From Streptomyces ardesiacus (GTDB lineage: Bacteria > Actinomycetota > Actinomycetes > Streptomycetales > Streptomycetaceae): a stretch of 64,000 bases of DNA. Positions 1 to 8,312 of the stretch are shown one piece after another. The notes beneath the pieces were generated by a model. It saw only the letters and a program-made list of their open reading frames with translations, searched no databases and was not told where the DNA came from. Where the stretch lies: assembly GCF_003112575.1 (NCBI RefSeq), contig NZ_BEWC01000006.1, positions 124,001-188,000 on the forward strand, written 5' to 3'. A program made the position numbers and the translations under genes. Numbering within the stretch: position 1 is the first letter of the stretch; each line of letters begins with the position of its first letter.

Positions 1-72
1 CCGGTTGACCCTGGTGGTGGCCCACACACCGGCGGCCACGCCGGTGCCGAACCAGAACGTACGGCGGAACAT
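1..72 (-). CDS. DUF6167 family protein, N-terminus only (cut by window edge)
   Basis: Only the first 24 codons are inside the window. The minus strand from 72 reads MFRRTFWFGTGVAAGVWATT, a positively charged start followed by one hydrophobic segment. This fits the small single-pass Streptomyces proteins called DUF6167, which sit after a DUF948 gene. The ATG lies 7 bases after the stop of the DUF948 gene, so the two are probably one transcript. No function is known to me. The family name is from memory of the N-terminal motif; the rest of the gene is not visible. Confidence 0.6.
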   Translation of the reverse strand, partial: MFRRTFWFGTGVAAGVWATTRVNR

Positions 73-79
73 CGCTCGG

Positions 80-520
80 TCAGCCCTTCTTCCGCTTCGT
101 CCGCCGCGCCGCCGGGAGCGTACGGCCCACGATCACGGTGCGCCGCGCCCGGGCGGCCGGGGCGGACATGTCCTCCTTGCGACCGCCGAGTGCCCGGCGC
201 ACGCCGTATCCGAACGCCGCGACCTTGACCAGCGGGCCGCCGAAGGTGGAGGCCACGGTGGTGGACAGCGCGGAGGCGTTCGAGGTGACCTCCTGGACGT
301 CGGAGGCGATCGCGTCGACCCGGTCGATCTGGGTCTGCGCGCTGCGCACCGCCGCCGAGGCGTCGGCCAGCAGCGGAACGGCCTGGTCGGTCACGTCCGC
401 CACGAGCTTGGTGGTCGTCCTGAGCGTCTGGGCCAGCCTCGCCAGTGCGACGGCGAGGAAGGAGACCAGGATCGCCCAGAAGACGGCCACCAGGATCCCG
501 GCCACCTCGCCACCGGACAC
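80..520 (-). CDS. DUF948 domain-containing membrane protein
   Basis: A 146-residue protein starting VSGGEVAGILVAVFWAILV: one N-terminal membrane helix (about residues 5-27), then an amphipathic helical stretch rich in V/D/Q (QTQIDRVDAIASDVQEV) typical of DUF948, and a basic tail ending RRTKRKKG. Upstream in-frame codons extend to 727, but I chose the GTG at 520 because the membrane helix follows at once and a GAGGGA purine run lies about 12 bases before it; a GTG at 529 is the alternative. It probably shares a transcript with the edge gene. The biochemical role is unknown; the fold suggests an envelope-anchored helical protein. Confidence 0.75.
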   Translation of the reverse strand: MSGGEVAGILVAVFWAILVSFLAVALARLAQTLRTTTKLVADVTDQAVPLLADASAAVRSAQTQIDRVDAIASDVQEVTSNASALSTTVASTFGGPLVKVAAFGYGVRRALGGRKEDMSAPAARARRTVIVGRTLPAARRTKRKKG

Positions 521-694
521 TGTGTGCACCCGCTCCCTCAAAGACGTGCCTGAACATCGGGAAAGTCGTGCACCGAGCCTATCGCGCCGGGCGCGGGGCT
601 CCGTACCGGATTCCCCGCCGCGCGCGGCGCGCTTCGACCGGGCCGCGCAAGGCGATTGTACGGAGTGAATACGGTTCAGTACGCTCCGTGTCTC

Positions 695-2884
695 ATGCGA
701 GACCTTCGGCGCGACGGCGTCCCGCACGGCAATCTACCTCTGGAACTCGACGTGTTCGTGGGCAGGGCGACCGAGCTCGCGGAGCTGGCCGCGGCACTGG
801 ACTCGGCCCGGCTGGTGACCGTCACCGGGGCCGGCGGGGTCGGCAAGTCGCGGCTGGCCGCGCGCGCGGCCCGACGCCGCTCGCCCCGGGACGGGGTGTG
901 GCGGGTGCAACTGGCGCCCGTGCGCGACGAGGAGTTCGTCGACTACGCGGTCGTGGAGGCGCTGGGCCTGACCGACCACACCACCCGGCTGCCGCGCGAG
1001 ACGCTGCTCGCGCACCTGGCCGAACGGGAGCTGCTGCTGGTCCTGGACGGGGTGGAGCACCTGGCGGACGCCTGCGCCTCGCTGGTGACCGAGCTGCTGG
1101 GCCGGGCCCCCGGGCTCCGGGTGCTGGCGGTGGGGCGCAGACCGCTGGACGTGGCCGGGGAGCTGCTGGTTCCGCTGGCGCCGCTGGGCACGGAGGAGGC
1201 GGTGGAGCTGCTGACGGTCCGGGCCGGGCAGCGGCACGTCACCTGCGGCTACGCGGCCGGGCCCGACGCGGACCAGCGGGAGGTGCGCGAGCTGTGCCGG
1301 CGCCTGGACGGGATCCCGCTGGCGATCGAGCTGGCGGCGGGGCGGCTCGGCACGCTGTCGCCGGGGCAGGTGCTGCGCCGCCTCGACGACCGGTTCCGGC
1401 TGCTGACGGGTGGGGACCGCACCGCGCTGCCCCGGCACCGGACGCTGCGCACGGCGATCGGCTGGAGCCACGAGCTGTGCACACCGCCGGAGCGGCTGCT
1501 GTGGGCGCGGCTTTCGGTGTTCACCGGGCCGTTCGACCTGGAGGCCGCCGAGTACGTGTGCAGCGGGGACGGGCTGGCGGCCGACGAGGTGCTCGACGTG
1601 GTCTCCGCACTGCTCGCCCAGTCCGTGCTGACCCGCGAGGAGTCCCCGGCCGGGGTGCGCTACCGGATGCTCGACACGGTCCGGGCCTACGGCGCCGGCT
1701 GGCTGGCGGCCACGGGCGACGCGGACCGGCTGCGGCGGCGGCACCGGGACTGGTACGTGGGCCTGGCGACCTGGTGCGAGCTGGAGTGGTTCTCGCCGCG
1801 CCAGGCGGAGGTCGCGGCACGGGTGGACGCGGAGCTGCCGAATCTGCGCAGCGCCCTGGAGCACTGCCTCAACGAGCCCGACGGCGCCCACCTGGGCCAG
1901 TACCTGGCGGGCGCCCTGTGGTTCCACTGGGTCGGCTGCGGGCGGCTGTCGGAGGGGCGGCACTGGCTGGAGCAGGCGGTACGGCTGGAGGCGGAGCCGA
2001 CGGCGGGCGAGCAGTCCCGGCTGAAGGCGCTGTGGGTGCTCGCGTACGTGGCGATCCTCCAGGGCGACACGGTGCCCGCGCTGGCGGCGCTCAAGGAGTG
2101 CCGAGAGGAGGCGGAGCGCTCGGCGAACCCGACGGCGGTGGCGTACGCGGAGCACCGCAGCGGCTGCCTGGCGCTGGTGACGGACGACCTGCCGCGCGCG
2201 GAGGCGCTGTTGCGCTCCGCGCTGCGCCGCTACCGGGAGATCGGCGAGCTGAACAGCAACGTGCTGATGGGCCAGGTGGAGCTGGCGATGGCGCGGGCGT
2301 TCCAGGGCGATCTGCCGGACGCGGTGCGCCTGTGCGAGGACGTGCGCCGGGTCTGCGAGGACCACGGCGAGCGCTGGGCCCGGGGGTACGCCCTGTACGT
2401 GCTGGCGTACGCGGCCTGGAGCGAGGGCGACCCGGTGCGCGCCCGGGAGCTGCTGGCCGACTGCCTGGGCGGTGCGCACCGCTTCCGCGACCAGCTCGGC
2501 TCGGTGCTGGCGGTGGAGCTGCTCGCCCTGGTCACGGCGGCGGAGGGCGACGCGGCGGAGGCGGCGGTGCTGCAGGGGGCGGCGGGGCGGATGTGGCCGT
2601 CGGTGGGTCTGCCGCTGTTCGGCTCGGCGCACTACAACGCGCCGCACGAGCTGTGCGAGGCGGCGGCCCGGGAGCAGTTGGGCGACGAGCGGTACGAGCA
2701 GTGCGTACGGCACGGGGCGCGGCTGGGCCGCCGGGAGGCGGTGGCACGGGCGCTGCGCCGGCCCGGCTCGCCGGCCTCGCTGCCGGCGCCGCGCACGGCG
2801 CCCGGGGGGCGGTCCGTGGCGGGCGCCCGCACGGCGAAGCCCGCCGCCTCGCCCACCCGGAGGGGCGGGGAGACGGCGGGCTGA
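695..2884 (+). CDS. AfsR-like NB-ARC ATPase with TPR C-terminus, no DNA-binding domain seen
   Basis: A 729-residue cytoplasmic STAND-type NTPase. The Walker A loop GAGGVGKS is near residues 45-52, Walker B LLLVLDGVE near 115-122, and the NB-ARC sensor motif GIPLAIELAA near 206-215. From about residue 380 to 660 the chain is helical and Ala/Leu/Glu-rich with TPR-like spacing. The tail is a disordered Pro/Arg/Gly stretch. Related AfsR/LuxR-type ATPases carry an SARP or LuxR DNA-binding domain; none is visible here, so it may signal through a partner. Start: ATG 695 has no ribosome-binding site, but a promoter-like TTGTAC (656) with TACGCT (680) would begin the transcript at or near this ATG, suggesting leaderless translation. 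In-frame TTG 656 and GTG 665 are alternatives. Confidence 0.75.
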   Translation: MRDLRRDGVPHGNLPLELDVFVGRATELAELAAALDSARLVTVTGAGGVGKSRLAARAARRRSPRDGVWRVQLAPVRDEEFVDYAVVEALGLTDHTTRLPRETLLAHLAERELLLVLDGVEHLADACASLVTELLGRAPGLRVLAVGRRPLDVAGELLVPLAPLGTEEAVELLTVRAGQRHVTCGYAAGPDADQREVRELCRRLDGIPLAIELAAGRLGTLSPGQVLRRLDDRFRLLTGGDRTALPRHRTLRTAIGWSHELCTPPERLLWARLSVFTGPFDLEAAEYVCSGDGLAADEVLDVVSALLAQSVLTREESPAGVRYRMLDTVRAYGAGWLAATGDADRLRRRHRDWYVGLATWCELEWFSPRQAEVAARVDAELPNLRSALEHCLNEPDGAHLGQYLAGALWFHWVGCGRLSEGRHWLEQAVRLEAEPTAGEQSRLKALWVLAYVAILQGDTVPALAALKECREEAERSANPTAVAYAEHRSGCLALVTDDLPRAEALLRSALRRYREIGELNSNVLMGQVELAMARAFQGDLPDAVRLCEDVRRVCEDHGERWARGYALYVLAYAAWSEGDPVRARELLADCLGGAHRFRDQLGSVLAVELLALVTAAEGDAAEAAVLQGAAGRMWPSVGLPLFGSAHYNAPHELCEAAAREQLGDERYEQCVRHGARLGRREAVARALRRPGSPASLPAPRTAPGGRSVAGARTAKPAASPTRRGGETAG

Positions 2885-2933
2885 GGTACCGCGGGTGGGT
2901 ACTGCGCCTGCGTGGTTCAGCGAGTGTGCTGGA

Positions 2934-3548
2934 TCAGCGGGCGTAGTACTCGACGACGAGCTGCTCGTCGCAGATCACCGGGATCTCCTTGCGGTTCGGC
3001 TCGCGGTCCAGGCGGAACGCCAGGGCCTTGAGGTTCACCTGGAGGTAGCGCGGGGTCTCGCCGTCGGGGGCGAAGCCGCCCTCGCGGGCGATGGTGAAGA
3101 GCGTCTTCTCCTTGGAGCGCTCGCGCACCTGCACCACGTCGTCCGGGCGGACGCGGAAGGACGGCTTGTCGACCTTCTGGCCGTTGACCTGGATGTGGCC
3201 GTGGACGACCATCTGGCGGGCCTGGTAGATGGTGCGGGCGATGCCCGAACGCAGGACCAGCGCGTCGAGACGGCGCTCGAGCTCGATGACCAGGGCCTCG
3301 CCGGTCTTCATGTTGGTCTTGGAGGCACGCTCGTAGGCGCGGACGAGCTGGCGCTCGCTGAGGTCGTACTGCGCGCGCAGACGCTGCTTCTCGAGCAGAC
3401 GGACCTTGTAGTCCGAGTTCTGCTTGCGGCCGCGGCCGTGCTCACCCGGCGGGTAGGGGCGGGCCTCGAAGTACTTGACGGCCTTCGGGGTCAGCGCGAT
3501 GCCGAGGGCACGCGACTTCTTGACCTTGGGGCGGGGCTGGTTCGCCAC
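2934..3548 (-). CDS. rpsD: 30S ribosomal protein S4
   Basis: A 204-residue primary 16S rRNA-binding protein of the small subunit body. The N-terminus ANQPRPKVKKSRALGIALTP is the actinobacterial zinc-free form; the S4 RNA-binding domain covers about residues 95-160 (LERRLDALVLRSGIA, then RQMVVHGHIQVNG). The start is GTG 3548, preceded by GAGAAGAG. The length is that of the family. It is monocistronic by position: a 296-base leader separates it from rarA upstream, and the convergent ATPase gene ends 49 bases downstream. S4 regulates its own synthesis through leader RNA in several bacteria; a structured leader is present here, but its function is inference. Confidence 0.97.
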   Translation of the reverse strand: MANQPRPKVKKSRALGIALTPKAVKYFEARPYPPGEHGRGRKQNSDYKVRLLEKQRLRAQYDLSERQLVRAYERASKTNMKTGEALVIELERRLDALVLRSGIARTIYQARQMVVHGHIQVNGQKVDKPSFRVRPDDVVQVRERSKEKTLFTIAREGGFAPDGETPRYLQVNLKALAFRLDREPNRKEIPVICDEQLVVEYYAR

Positions 3549-3844
3549 TGTCTGTGTCTCTTCTCTAGTTTCCGGCTTGTCAGGGGTTGAGGGAGGTCGC
3601 AATCCGCAGCCGGGGAATCCCGCCGGGTCCGCTCGGGACCTGCCGGGCAGCCGCTCCCCTGGTCTGGGCACATACGTGCAGCACGCGAGTGGCCCACCGA
3701 CCGCTCCCGGAACCCGGGTGGTGGTGGGCTGCCCGCGACACCGATCGACGGTGCGCGACGCTCCTGGAACCCGCTGGGGGTTCCGGCCGGCTGTCCCGTT
3801 CTGACAGCACGGGACGCGGCACTCCGGGCGAGTCTACAGGCTGC
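3549..3844 (-). promoter_or_regulatory. rpsD 5' leader with several hairpins
   Basis: No coding potential was seen in these 296 bases. On the minus strand a TAGACT hexamer (3832-3837) resembles a Streptomyces -10 box, although I see no good -35. Downstream of it are short perfect stems: 3766-3784 (7 bp, GGAACCC/GGGTTCC) and 3739-3753 (5 bp, CACCG/CGGTG). A transcript from that box would carry a leader of roughly 280 bases, long for this genome. This may be an S4 autoregulatory leader (inference). Confidence 0.35.
3793..3815 (-). terminator. short hairpin after rarA
   Basis: A 7-bp perfect stem (GTCCCGT/ACGGGAC) with a 9-base loop begins 29 bases past the rarA stop. It has no T-run, as is usual in Streptomyces. 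It could end the rarA transcript, or could belong to the rpsD leader that overlaps it. Confidence 0.35.
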
Positions 3845-5200
3845 TCAGGAGGGCTTGCGACCGAGGTGCCCGCGGGTCCACTCCACCGCGTCCGCGTAGC
3901 GGGCCTCGGCGCCGTGCCGGGTCGGCGTGTAGTACGTGCGGTCCTTCAGTCCGTCCGGGGCGTACTGCTGGGCGGCGATGCCCTCGGGCAGGTCGTGCGG
4001 GTACACGTACCCCTGGCCGTGCCCCAGCTTGCCGGCGCCCTTGTAGTGGCTGTCCCGCAGGTGCGCGGGGACGGGGCCGGCGTGGCCCTTGCGCACGTCG
4101 TCCAGGGCGGCGCCGATGGCGGTGGTCGCGGCGTTGGACTTGGGGGCCAGGGCCAGGGCGATGGTGGCGTGGCTGAGGGTGAGGGACGCCTCGGGGAAAC
4201 CGATCATGGCGACGGCCTGGGCGGCGGCGACGGCGATCGGCAGCGCGTTCGGGTCGGCGAGGCCGATGTCCTCGCTGGCGGAGATCATCAGGCGCCGCGC
4301 GATGAAGCGGGGGTCCTCGCCGGCCTCGATCATGCGGGCCAGGTAGTGCAGGGCGGCGTCGACGTCGGAGCCGCGGATGGACTTGATCAGGGCGCTGGCG
4401 ACGTCGTAGTGCTGGTCGCCGTCGCGGTCGTACTTCACCGCGGCGCGGTCGACCGTCTCCTCCAGCGTGGTCAGGCCGATCTCCGCCTCGCCCTTGTCGA
4501 GCGCGGCCCCGGCGGCGGCCTCCAGGGCGGTGAGCGCGCGGCGGGCGTCGCCGCCGGCGATGCGCAGCAGGTGGTCCTCGGTGTCCTCGGGGAGGGCCAG
4601 GGCGCCCTTGAGGCCGCGCTCGTCGCCCAGGGCGCGGCGGAGCAGGTCCCGGATGTCGTCGTCGGTGAGGGGCTCGAGGGTGAGCAGGAGGGAGCGGGAG
4701 AGCAGCGGGGAGATCACCGAGAAGTACGGGTTCTCGGTGGTGGCGGCGATCAGGGTGACCCAGCGGTTCTCCACGGCCGGGAGGAGGGAGTCCTGCTGGG
4801 CCTTGCTGAAACGGTGGATCTCGTCGAGGAAGAGGACGGTCTCCTTGCCGTACCCGCCGACCGCGCGGCGGGCGCCGTCGATGACCGCGCGGACCTCCTT
4901 GACGCCCGCGGTGATCGCCGACAGCTCCACGAACCGCTTGTTGGTGGCCTTGGAGACGACGTAGGCCAGCGTGGTCTTGCCGGTGCCCGGCGGGCCCCAG
5001 AGGATGACCGAGGACGGCCCCGCGGGGCCGGACGCGCCCTCGCCGACCAGGCGGCGCAGGGGGGATCCGGGCTTGAGCAGGTGCTGCTGGCCGACGACCT
5101 CGTCGAGGGTGCGCGGGCGCATCCGCACGGCGAGGGGGCTGCCGGTCGGGTCCTTCTCCTGGCGTTCTTCGGCTGCGGCGGTGAACAGATCGGGCTCCAC
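3845..5200 (-). CDS. rarA: replication-associated recombination protein A (AAA+ ATPase)
   Basis: A 451-residue clamp-loader-like AAA+ ATPase (RarA/MgsA/WRNIP1 family) that acts at stalled replication forks. Walker A GPPGTGKTT lies near residue 80, Walker B LFLDEIHRFSK near 130, and sensor 1 AATTENP near 155. The C-terminal tetramerisation domain contains the family motifs IKSIRGSDVDAALHYLARM and RRLMISASEDIGLADP. I chose GTG 5200 (EPDLFTAAAEE follows), which matches the usual family N-terminus; an upstream TTG at 5230 would add ten residues. It stands alone, between the VKOR gene and rpsD on the same strand. Confidence 0.93.
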   Translation of the reverse strand: MEPDLFTAAAEERQEKDPTGSPLAVRMRPRTLDEVVGQQHLLKPGSPLRRLVGEGASGPAGPSSVILWGPPGTGKTTLAYVVSKATNKRFVELSAITAGVKEVRAVIDGARRAVGGYGKETVLFLDEIHRFSKAQQDSLLPAVENRWVTLIAATTENPYFSVISPLLSRSLLLTLEPLTDDDIRDLLRRALGDERGLKGALALPEDTEDHLLRIAGGDARRALTALEAAAGAALDKGEAEIGLTTLEETVDRAAVKYDRDGDQHYDVASALIKSIRGSDVDAALHYLARMIEAGEDPRFIARRLMISASEDIGLADPNALPIAVAAAQAVAMIGFPEASLTLSHATIALALAPKSNAATTAIGAALDDVRKGHAGPVPAHLRDSHYKGAGKLGHGQGYVYPHDLPEGIAAQQYAPDGLKDRTYYTPTRHGAEARYADAVEWTRGHLGRKPS

Positions 5201-5269
5201 GCCTTGAACCCTAAAGGACCGCACCGACAACGCGGCGGGCCCGGTGGGCCCGCCCTGGCGGCAGGACGG

Positions 5270-5932
5270 TCAGCTCGTCCAGAAGTCCCACCAGCGGGTG
5301 AGGATCATCATGCCGACGATGCCGATGTGCAGCACCGGCAGGACCCACGTGAACTCGCCGAAGAAGCCGCGCAGCCAGGTCGGCGCGGGCAGGAAGCCCT
5401 TGCGGACGTTGAAGGACGTCACGTACCAGAACATCAGGATCGTGGCGACCCAGGCCAGGCAGCACCACAGGCACAGCGAGTTGATCCGGTACAGCGACTG
5501 GAACTGCAGCCAGGAGACGAACCCGACACCGAAGAGGCAGCCGGCGTTGAAGGTGAGCCAGTACCAGCGCGGGTAGGTGGCACGGGCGAGCAGGCTCATG
5601 CCGACGCAGATGACGATGCCGTAGGCGACGAGGCCGAGCATCGGGTTGGGGAAGCCGAAGGCGGAGGCCTGGTCGCTCTCCATGATGTTGCCGCAGGAGA
5701 CGACCGGGTTGAGGCTGCAGCCGGGTGTGAACGTGGTGCCGGCGAGCTTCGCCTCGAGGATCTTCTGCTTGTCGATCGTGATGACCCAGGCGGCGAGCAG
5801 TCCGGCGGCGCCCGTGATCACCAGCAGCAGGGCGAGGGCGCGGCTGCCGCCCTCGGTGCGCGGGGTGCGGGTGCCGCTGTCCGGCGCGGGCTCTGCCACG
5901 GTGGAGACGTCCTTCACTGTCGTCTTGCTCAT
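5270..5932 (-). CDS. vitamin K epoxide reductase (VKOR) family membrane protein
   Basis: A 220-residue integral membrane protein with about five hydrophobic helices after a roughly 30-residue polar N-terminus. VKOR hallmarks are visible: the active-site CLWC pair (C154, C157) in the fourth helix and the loop cysteines C72 and C80. The family moves electrons between quinones and periplasmic thioredoxin-like oxidases, so in actinobacteria it reoxidises a DsbA-like protein. No partner thioredoxin domain is fused here; a DsbA-fold protein is encoded at 44991-45515. ATG 5932 was chosen because the hydrophobic core follows at the usual distance. It lies 69 bases after rarA would begin, on the same strand, so co-transcription is possible. 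Confidence 0.88.
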   Translation of the reverse strand: MSKTTVKDVSTVAEPAPDSGTRTPRTEGGSRALALLLVITGAAGLLAAWVITIDKQKILEAKLAGTTFTPGCSLNPVVSCGNIMESDQASAFGFPNPMLGLVAYGIVICVGMSLLARATYPRWYWLTFNAGCLFGVGFVSWLQFQSLYRINSLCLWCCLAWVATILMFWYVTSFNVRKGFLPAPTWLRGFFGEFTWVLPVLHIGIVGMMILTRWWDFWTS

Positions 5933-6079
5933 CACGCCGATTCCGTCACTGGAGAGTGGGACCTGCTTCGGGCAGGGGCCATTGTGCCGCACAAGCCTGT
6001 AGGGGCACCGTTCGATGAGCCTATGAAAGGGACGGCGGTCACTCCGTGGTGGCGTGTTCCGGCCACCACCCGTTCCCCG

Positions 6080-6109
6080 GGGGCACGCGTGAGCGAACGC
6101 GCGTGCCCC
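6080..6109 (-). terminator. hairpin after hisS
   Basis: A perfect 10-bp GC stem (GGGGCACGCG/CGCGTGCCCC, loop 10 bases) starts 29 bases beyond the hisS stop and has no T-tract. It fits a Streptomyces terminator for the hydrolase-hisS operon. Confidence 0.6.
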
Positions 6110-6138
6110 GCGAGGGTTCCGGTGTACCGGCGCCCGTC

Positions 6139-7416
6139 CTAGCCGAGCCTGGACTCCAGCTCCGCGACGATCTCGTTGACGCCGATCGCGGTCTGCTCGC
6201 CGGACTCCATGTCCTTGAGCTGGACGACGCCCTCGGCGAGGTCGCGCTCGCCCAGGACCAGGGTGTAGCGGGCGCCCGAGCGGTTGGCGGCCTTCATCGC
6301 GGCCTTCAGCCCCTTGCCGCCGTAGGAGAAGTCGGCGGCGACGCCGTTCTTGCGCAGCTCCGTGATCTTGGCGAAGAGGATCCGGCGGGCCTCCTCGCCC
6401 AGCGGGACCGCGAAGACGGAGGTCGCGGACGGGATGTCCGGTTCGATGCCCTCCGCCTCCAGGGCGAGGACGGTGCGGTCGACGCCGAGGGCCCAGCCGA
6501 CCGAGGGCAGGGAGGGGCCGCCGATCATCTCGGACAGGCCGTCGTAGCGGCCGCCGCCGCCCACCGCGGACTGGGAGCCGAGGCCGTCGTGGACGAACTC
6601 GAAGGTCGTGCGGGTGTAGTAGTCCAGGCCGCGGACCAGCTTCGGGTCGTCCTCGAAGACCACGCCCGCCGCCGTGATCAGCTCGCGCACCTCCTCGTGG
6701 TACGCCTTGCAGGCGTCGCACAGGTAGTCGCGCAGCAGCGGGGCGTCGGTCAGCTGCTTCTGGACCTCGGGGCGCTTGTCGTCCAGGACGCGCAGCGGGT
6801 TGATCTCGGCGCGGCGCAGGGTGTCCTCGTCGAGGTCGAGACCGCGCAGGAAGTCCTGGAGCGCGGCCCGGTAGACGGGGCGGCACTCCTTGTCGCCCAG
6901 GGAGTTGAGCAGGATGCGGAAGTTCCGCAGGCCGAGCGCGCGGTACGACTGGTCGGCCAGGATGATCAGTTCGGCGTCCAGGGCCGGGTCCTCGGCACCG
7001 ATCGCTTCGGCGCCGACCTGGGAGAAGTGACGGTAACGGCCCTTCTGGGGACGCTCGTAGCGGTACTGCGAGCCCGAGTACCAGACCTTCACCGGCAGGT
7101 TGCCGGCCTTGTGCAGGTTGGCCTCCAGGACCGCGCGCAGCACGGGCGCGGTGGTCTCCGGGCGCAGGGCGAGGCGGTCGCCGCCCTTGGTCTCGAAGAC
7201 GTACATCTCCTTGGTCACGATGTCGGTCGACTCACCGACGCCGCGCGCGAACAGCTCGACGTTCTCGAAACCGGGCGTCTCGATGTAGCCGTAGCCGGAG
7301 TTGCGCAGCGGCGCGGCGATCGCCTCGCGGACGGCCAGGAACTTGGCGGAGTCGGGCGGCAGCAGGTCGTACGTGCCCTTGGGGGCCTTGAAGGTGCTCA
7401 CGGAAGGTCTCGTCAC
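6139..7416 (-). CDS. hisS: histidine--tRNA ligase
   Basis: A class II aminoacyl-tRNA synthetase of 425 residues that charges tRNA-His. It begins FKAPKGTYDLLPP (the motif 1 side), has motif 2 RYERPQKGRYRHF, the HisRS-specific LVRGLDYYTRTTFEF and SAVGGGGRYDGL stretches, and a C-terminal anticodon-binding domain (about 330-425). The start is uncertain: GTG 7416 overlaps the upstream TGA by four bases (GTGA), but its GAGGA lies only two bases away; GTG 7401 (STFKAPKG follows) is the other good candidate. It is co-transcribed with the upstream metallo-hydrolase. Confidence 0.96.
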   Translation of the reverse strand: MTRPSVSTFKAPKGTYDLLPPDSAKFLAVREAIAAPLRNSGYGYIETPGFENVELFARGVGESTDIVTKEMYVFETKGGDRLALRPETTAPVLRAVLEANLHKAGNLPVKVWYSGSQYRYERPQKGRYRHFSQVGAEAIGAEDPALDAELIILADQSYRALGLRNFRILLNSLGDKECRPVYRAALQDFLRGLDLDEDTLRRAEINPLRVLDDKRPEVQKQLTDAPLLRDYLCDACKAYHEEVRELITAAGVVFEDDPKLVRGLDYYTRTTFEFVHDGLGSQSAVGGGGRYDGLSEMIGGPSLPSVGWALGVDRTVLALEAEGIEPDIPSATSVFAVPLGEEARRILFAKITELRKNGVAADFSYGGKGLKAAMKAANRSGARYTLVLGERDLAEGVVQLKDMESGEQTAIGVNEIVAELESRLG

Positions 7417-8129
7417 ATTCCTCGTCGGGGCGCGTCAAAAGCGCTGTTCCCTTGGCGGCCTGCGGCCACTTGCCGCAGATACGGATTGGTGGCGCGCTCC
7501 TGGCCGATGGTCGTCTGGGGGCCGTGTCCGGACAGCACCACGGTCGAGTCGTCGAGCGGCAGGCACACGCGTGCCAGGGACTCGAGCATGTCGTCCATGG
7601 AGCCGCCGGGGAGGTCGGTGCGTCCGATGGAGCCGGCGAACAGCAGGTCGCCCGAGAACATGACCGGCGGGACGTCCGCCGCCTCGGGCATGCCGAAGGT
7701 CACCGACCCCTTGGTATGGCCCGGGGCGTGCGCGACGGTCAGCTCCAGGCCCGCCAGCGCCAGCTTCGCGCCGTCGGTCAGCTCCTTGACGTCGTCCGGC
7801 TCCCCCACGGTCAGCTCGCCCATGAGCGGCATGCCGATGGCGCGGCCGATGCCCTTCTCGGGATCGCTCATCATGTAGCGGTCCTCGGGGTGGATCCAGG
7901 CGGGCACGTCGTGGGCGCCGCACACCGGGACGACCGAGGCGACGTGGTCGATGTGGCCGTGGGTGAGGACGACGGCGACGGGCTTGAGCCGATGTCTGCG
8001 GATCGCGTCCTCGACGCCGGGGGCCGCCTGGTGGCCCGGGTCGATGATCACGCACTCCTCACCGGCGGCGGGGGCGACGAGGTAACAGTTCGTCCCCCAG
8101 GCCCCGGCGGGGAACCCGGCAATGAGCAC
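7413..8129 (-). CDS. MBL-fold metallo-hydrolase (glyoxalase II-like)
   Basis: A 238-residue metallo-beta-lactamase-fold hydrolase. The metal-binding motif THGHIDH (near residue 57) is followed by HAPGHTKGS, then FSGDLLFAGSIGRTD, and finally VLSGHGPQTTIG, which supply the two-metal ligands. Such proteins hydrolyse thioesters (hydroxyacylglutathione- or mycothiol-type), but the substrate cannot be read here. GTG 8129 is chosen because GAAGGA sits six bases before it; longer in-frame starts lack this. The gene overlaps hisS by 4 bp and is divergent from the cyclophilin gene over a 183-base promoter region. Confidence 0.88.
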   Translation of the reverse strand: MLIAGFPAGAWGTNCYLVAPAAGEECVIIDPGHQAAPGVEDAIRRHRLKPVAVVLTHGHIDHVASVVPVCGAHDVPAWIHPEDRYMMSDPEKGIGRAIGMPLMGELTVGEPDDVKELTDGAKLALAGLELTVAHAPGHTKGSVTFGMPEAADVPPVMFSGDLLFAGSIGRTDLPGGSMDDMLESLARVCLPLDDSTVVLSGHGPQTTIGQERATNPYLRQVAAGRQGNSAFDAPRRGM

Positions 8130-8312
8130 GATCGTCCTTCGTTTGGGTCGGTTCGGGCGGGCTTGCGAACGGGTCGCGCCCATGGTCAGAGCCTACCGGC
8201 GGTGCCGATTCCTCAGCGAACCCATATACGGTACGGGGCTACACGCCCACGGTCGGCTCATCGCACCCACGCGTACCGGTCGGCACACGAAGACGCATGA
8301 GGAGAGAACCCG

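Noticed and set aside
445..2946. 833-residue open frame on the plus strand overlapping the NB-ARC gene
   Set aside because: It is an off-frame shadow made of Arg/Gly/Pro-rich sequence with no motif; the overlapping frame has all ATPase motifs.
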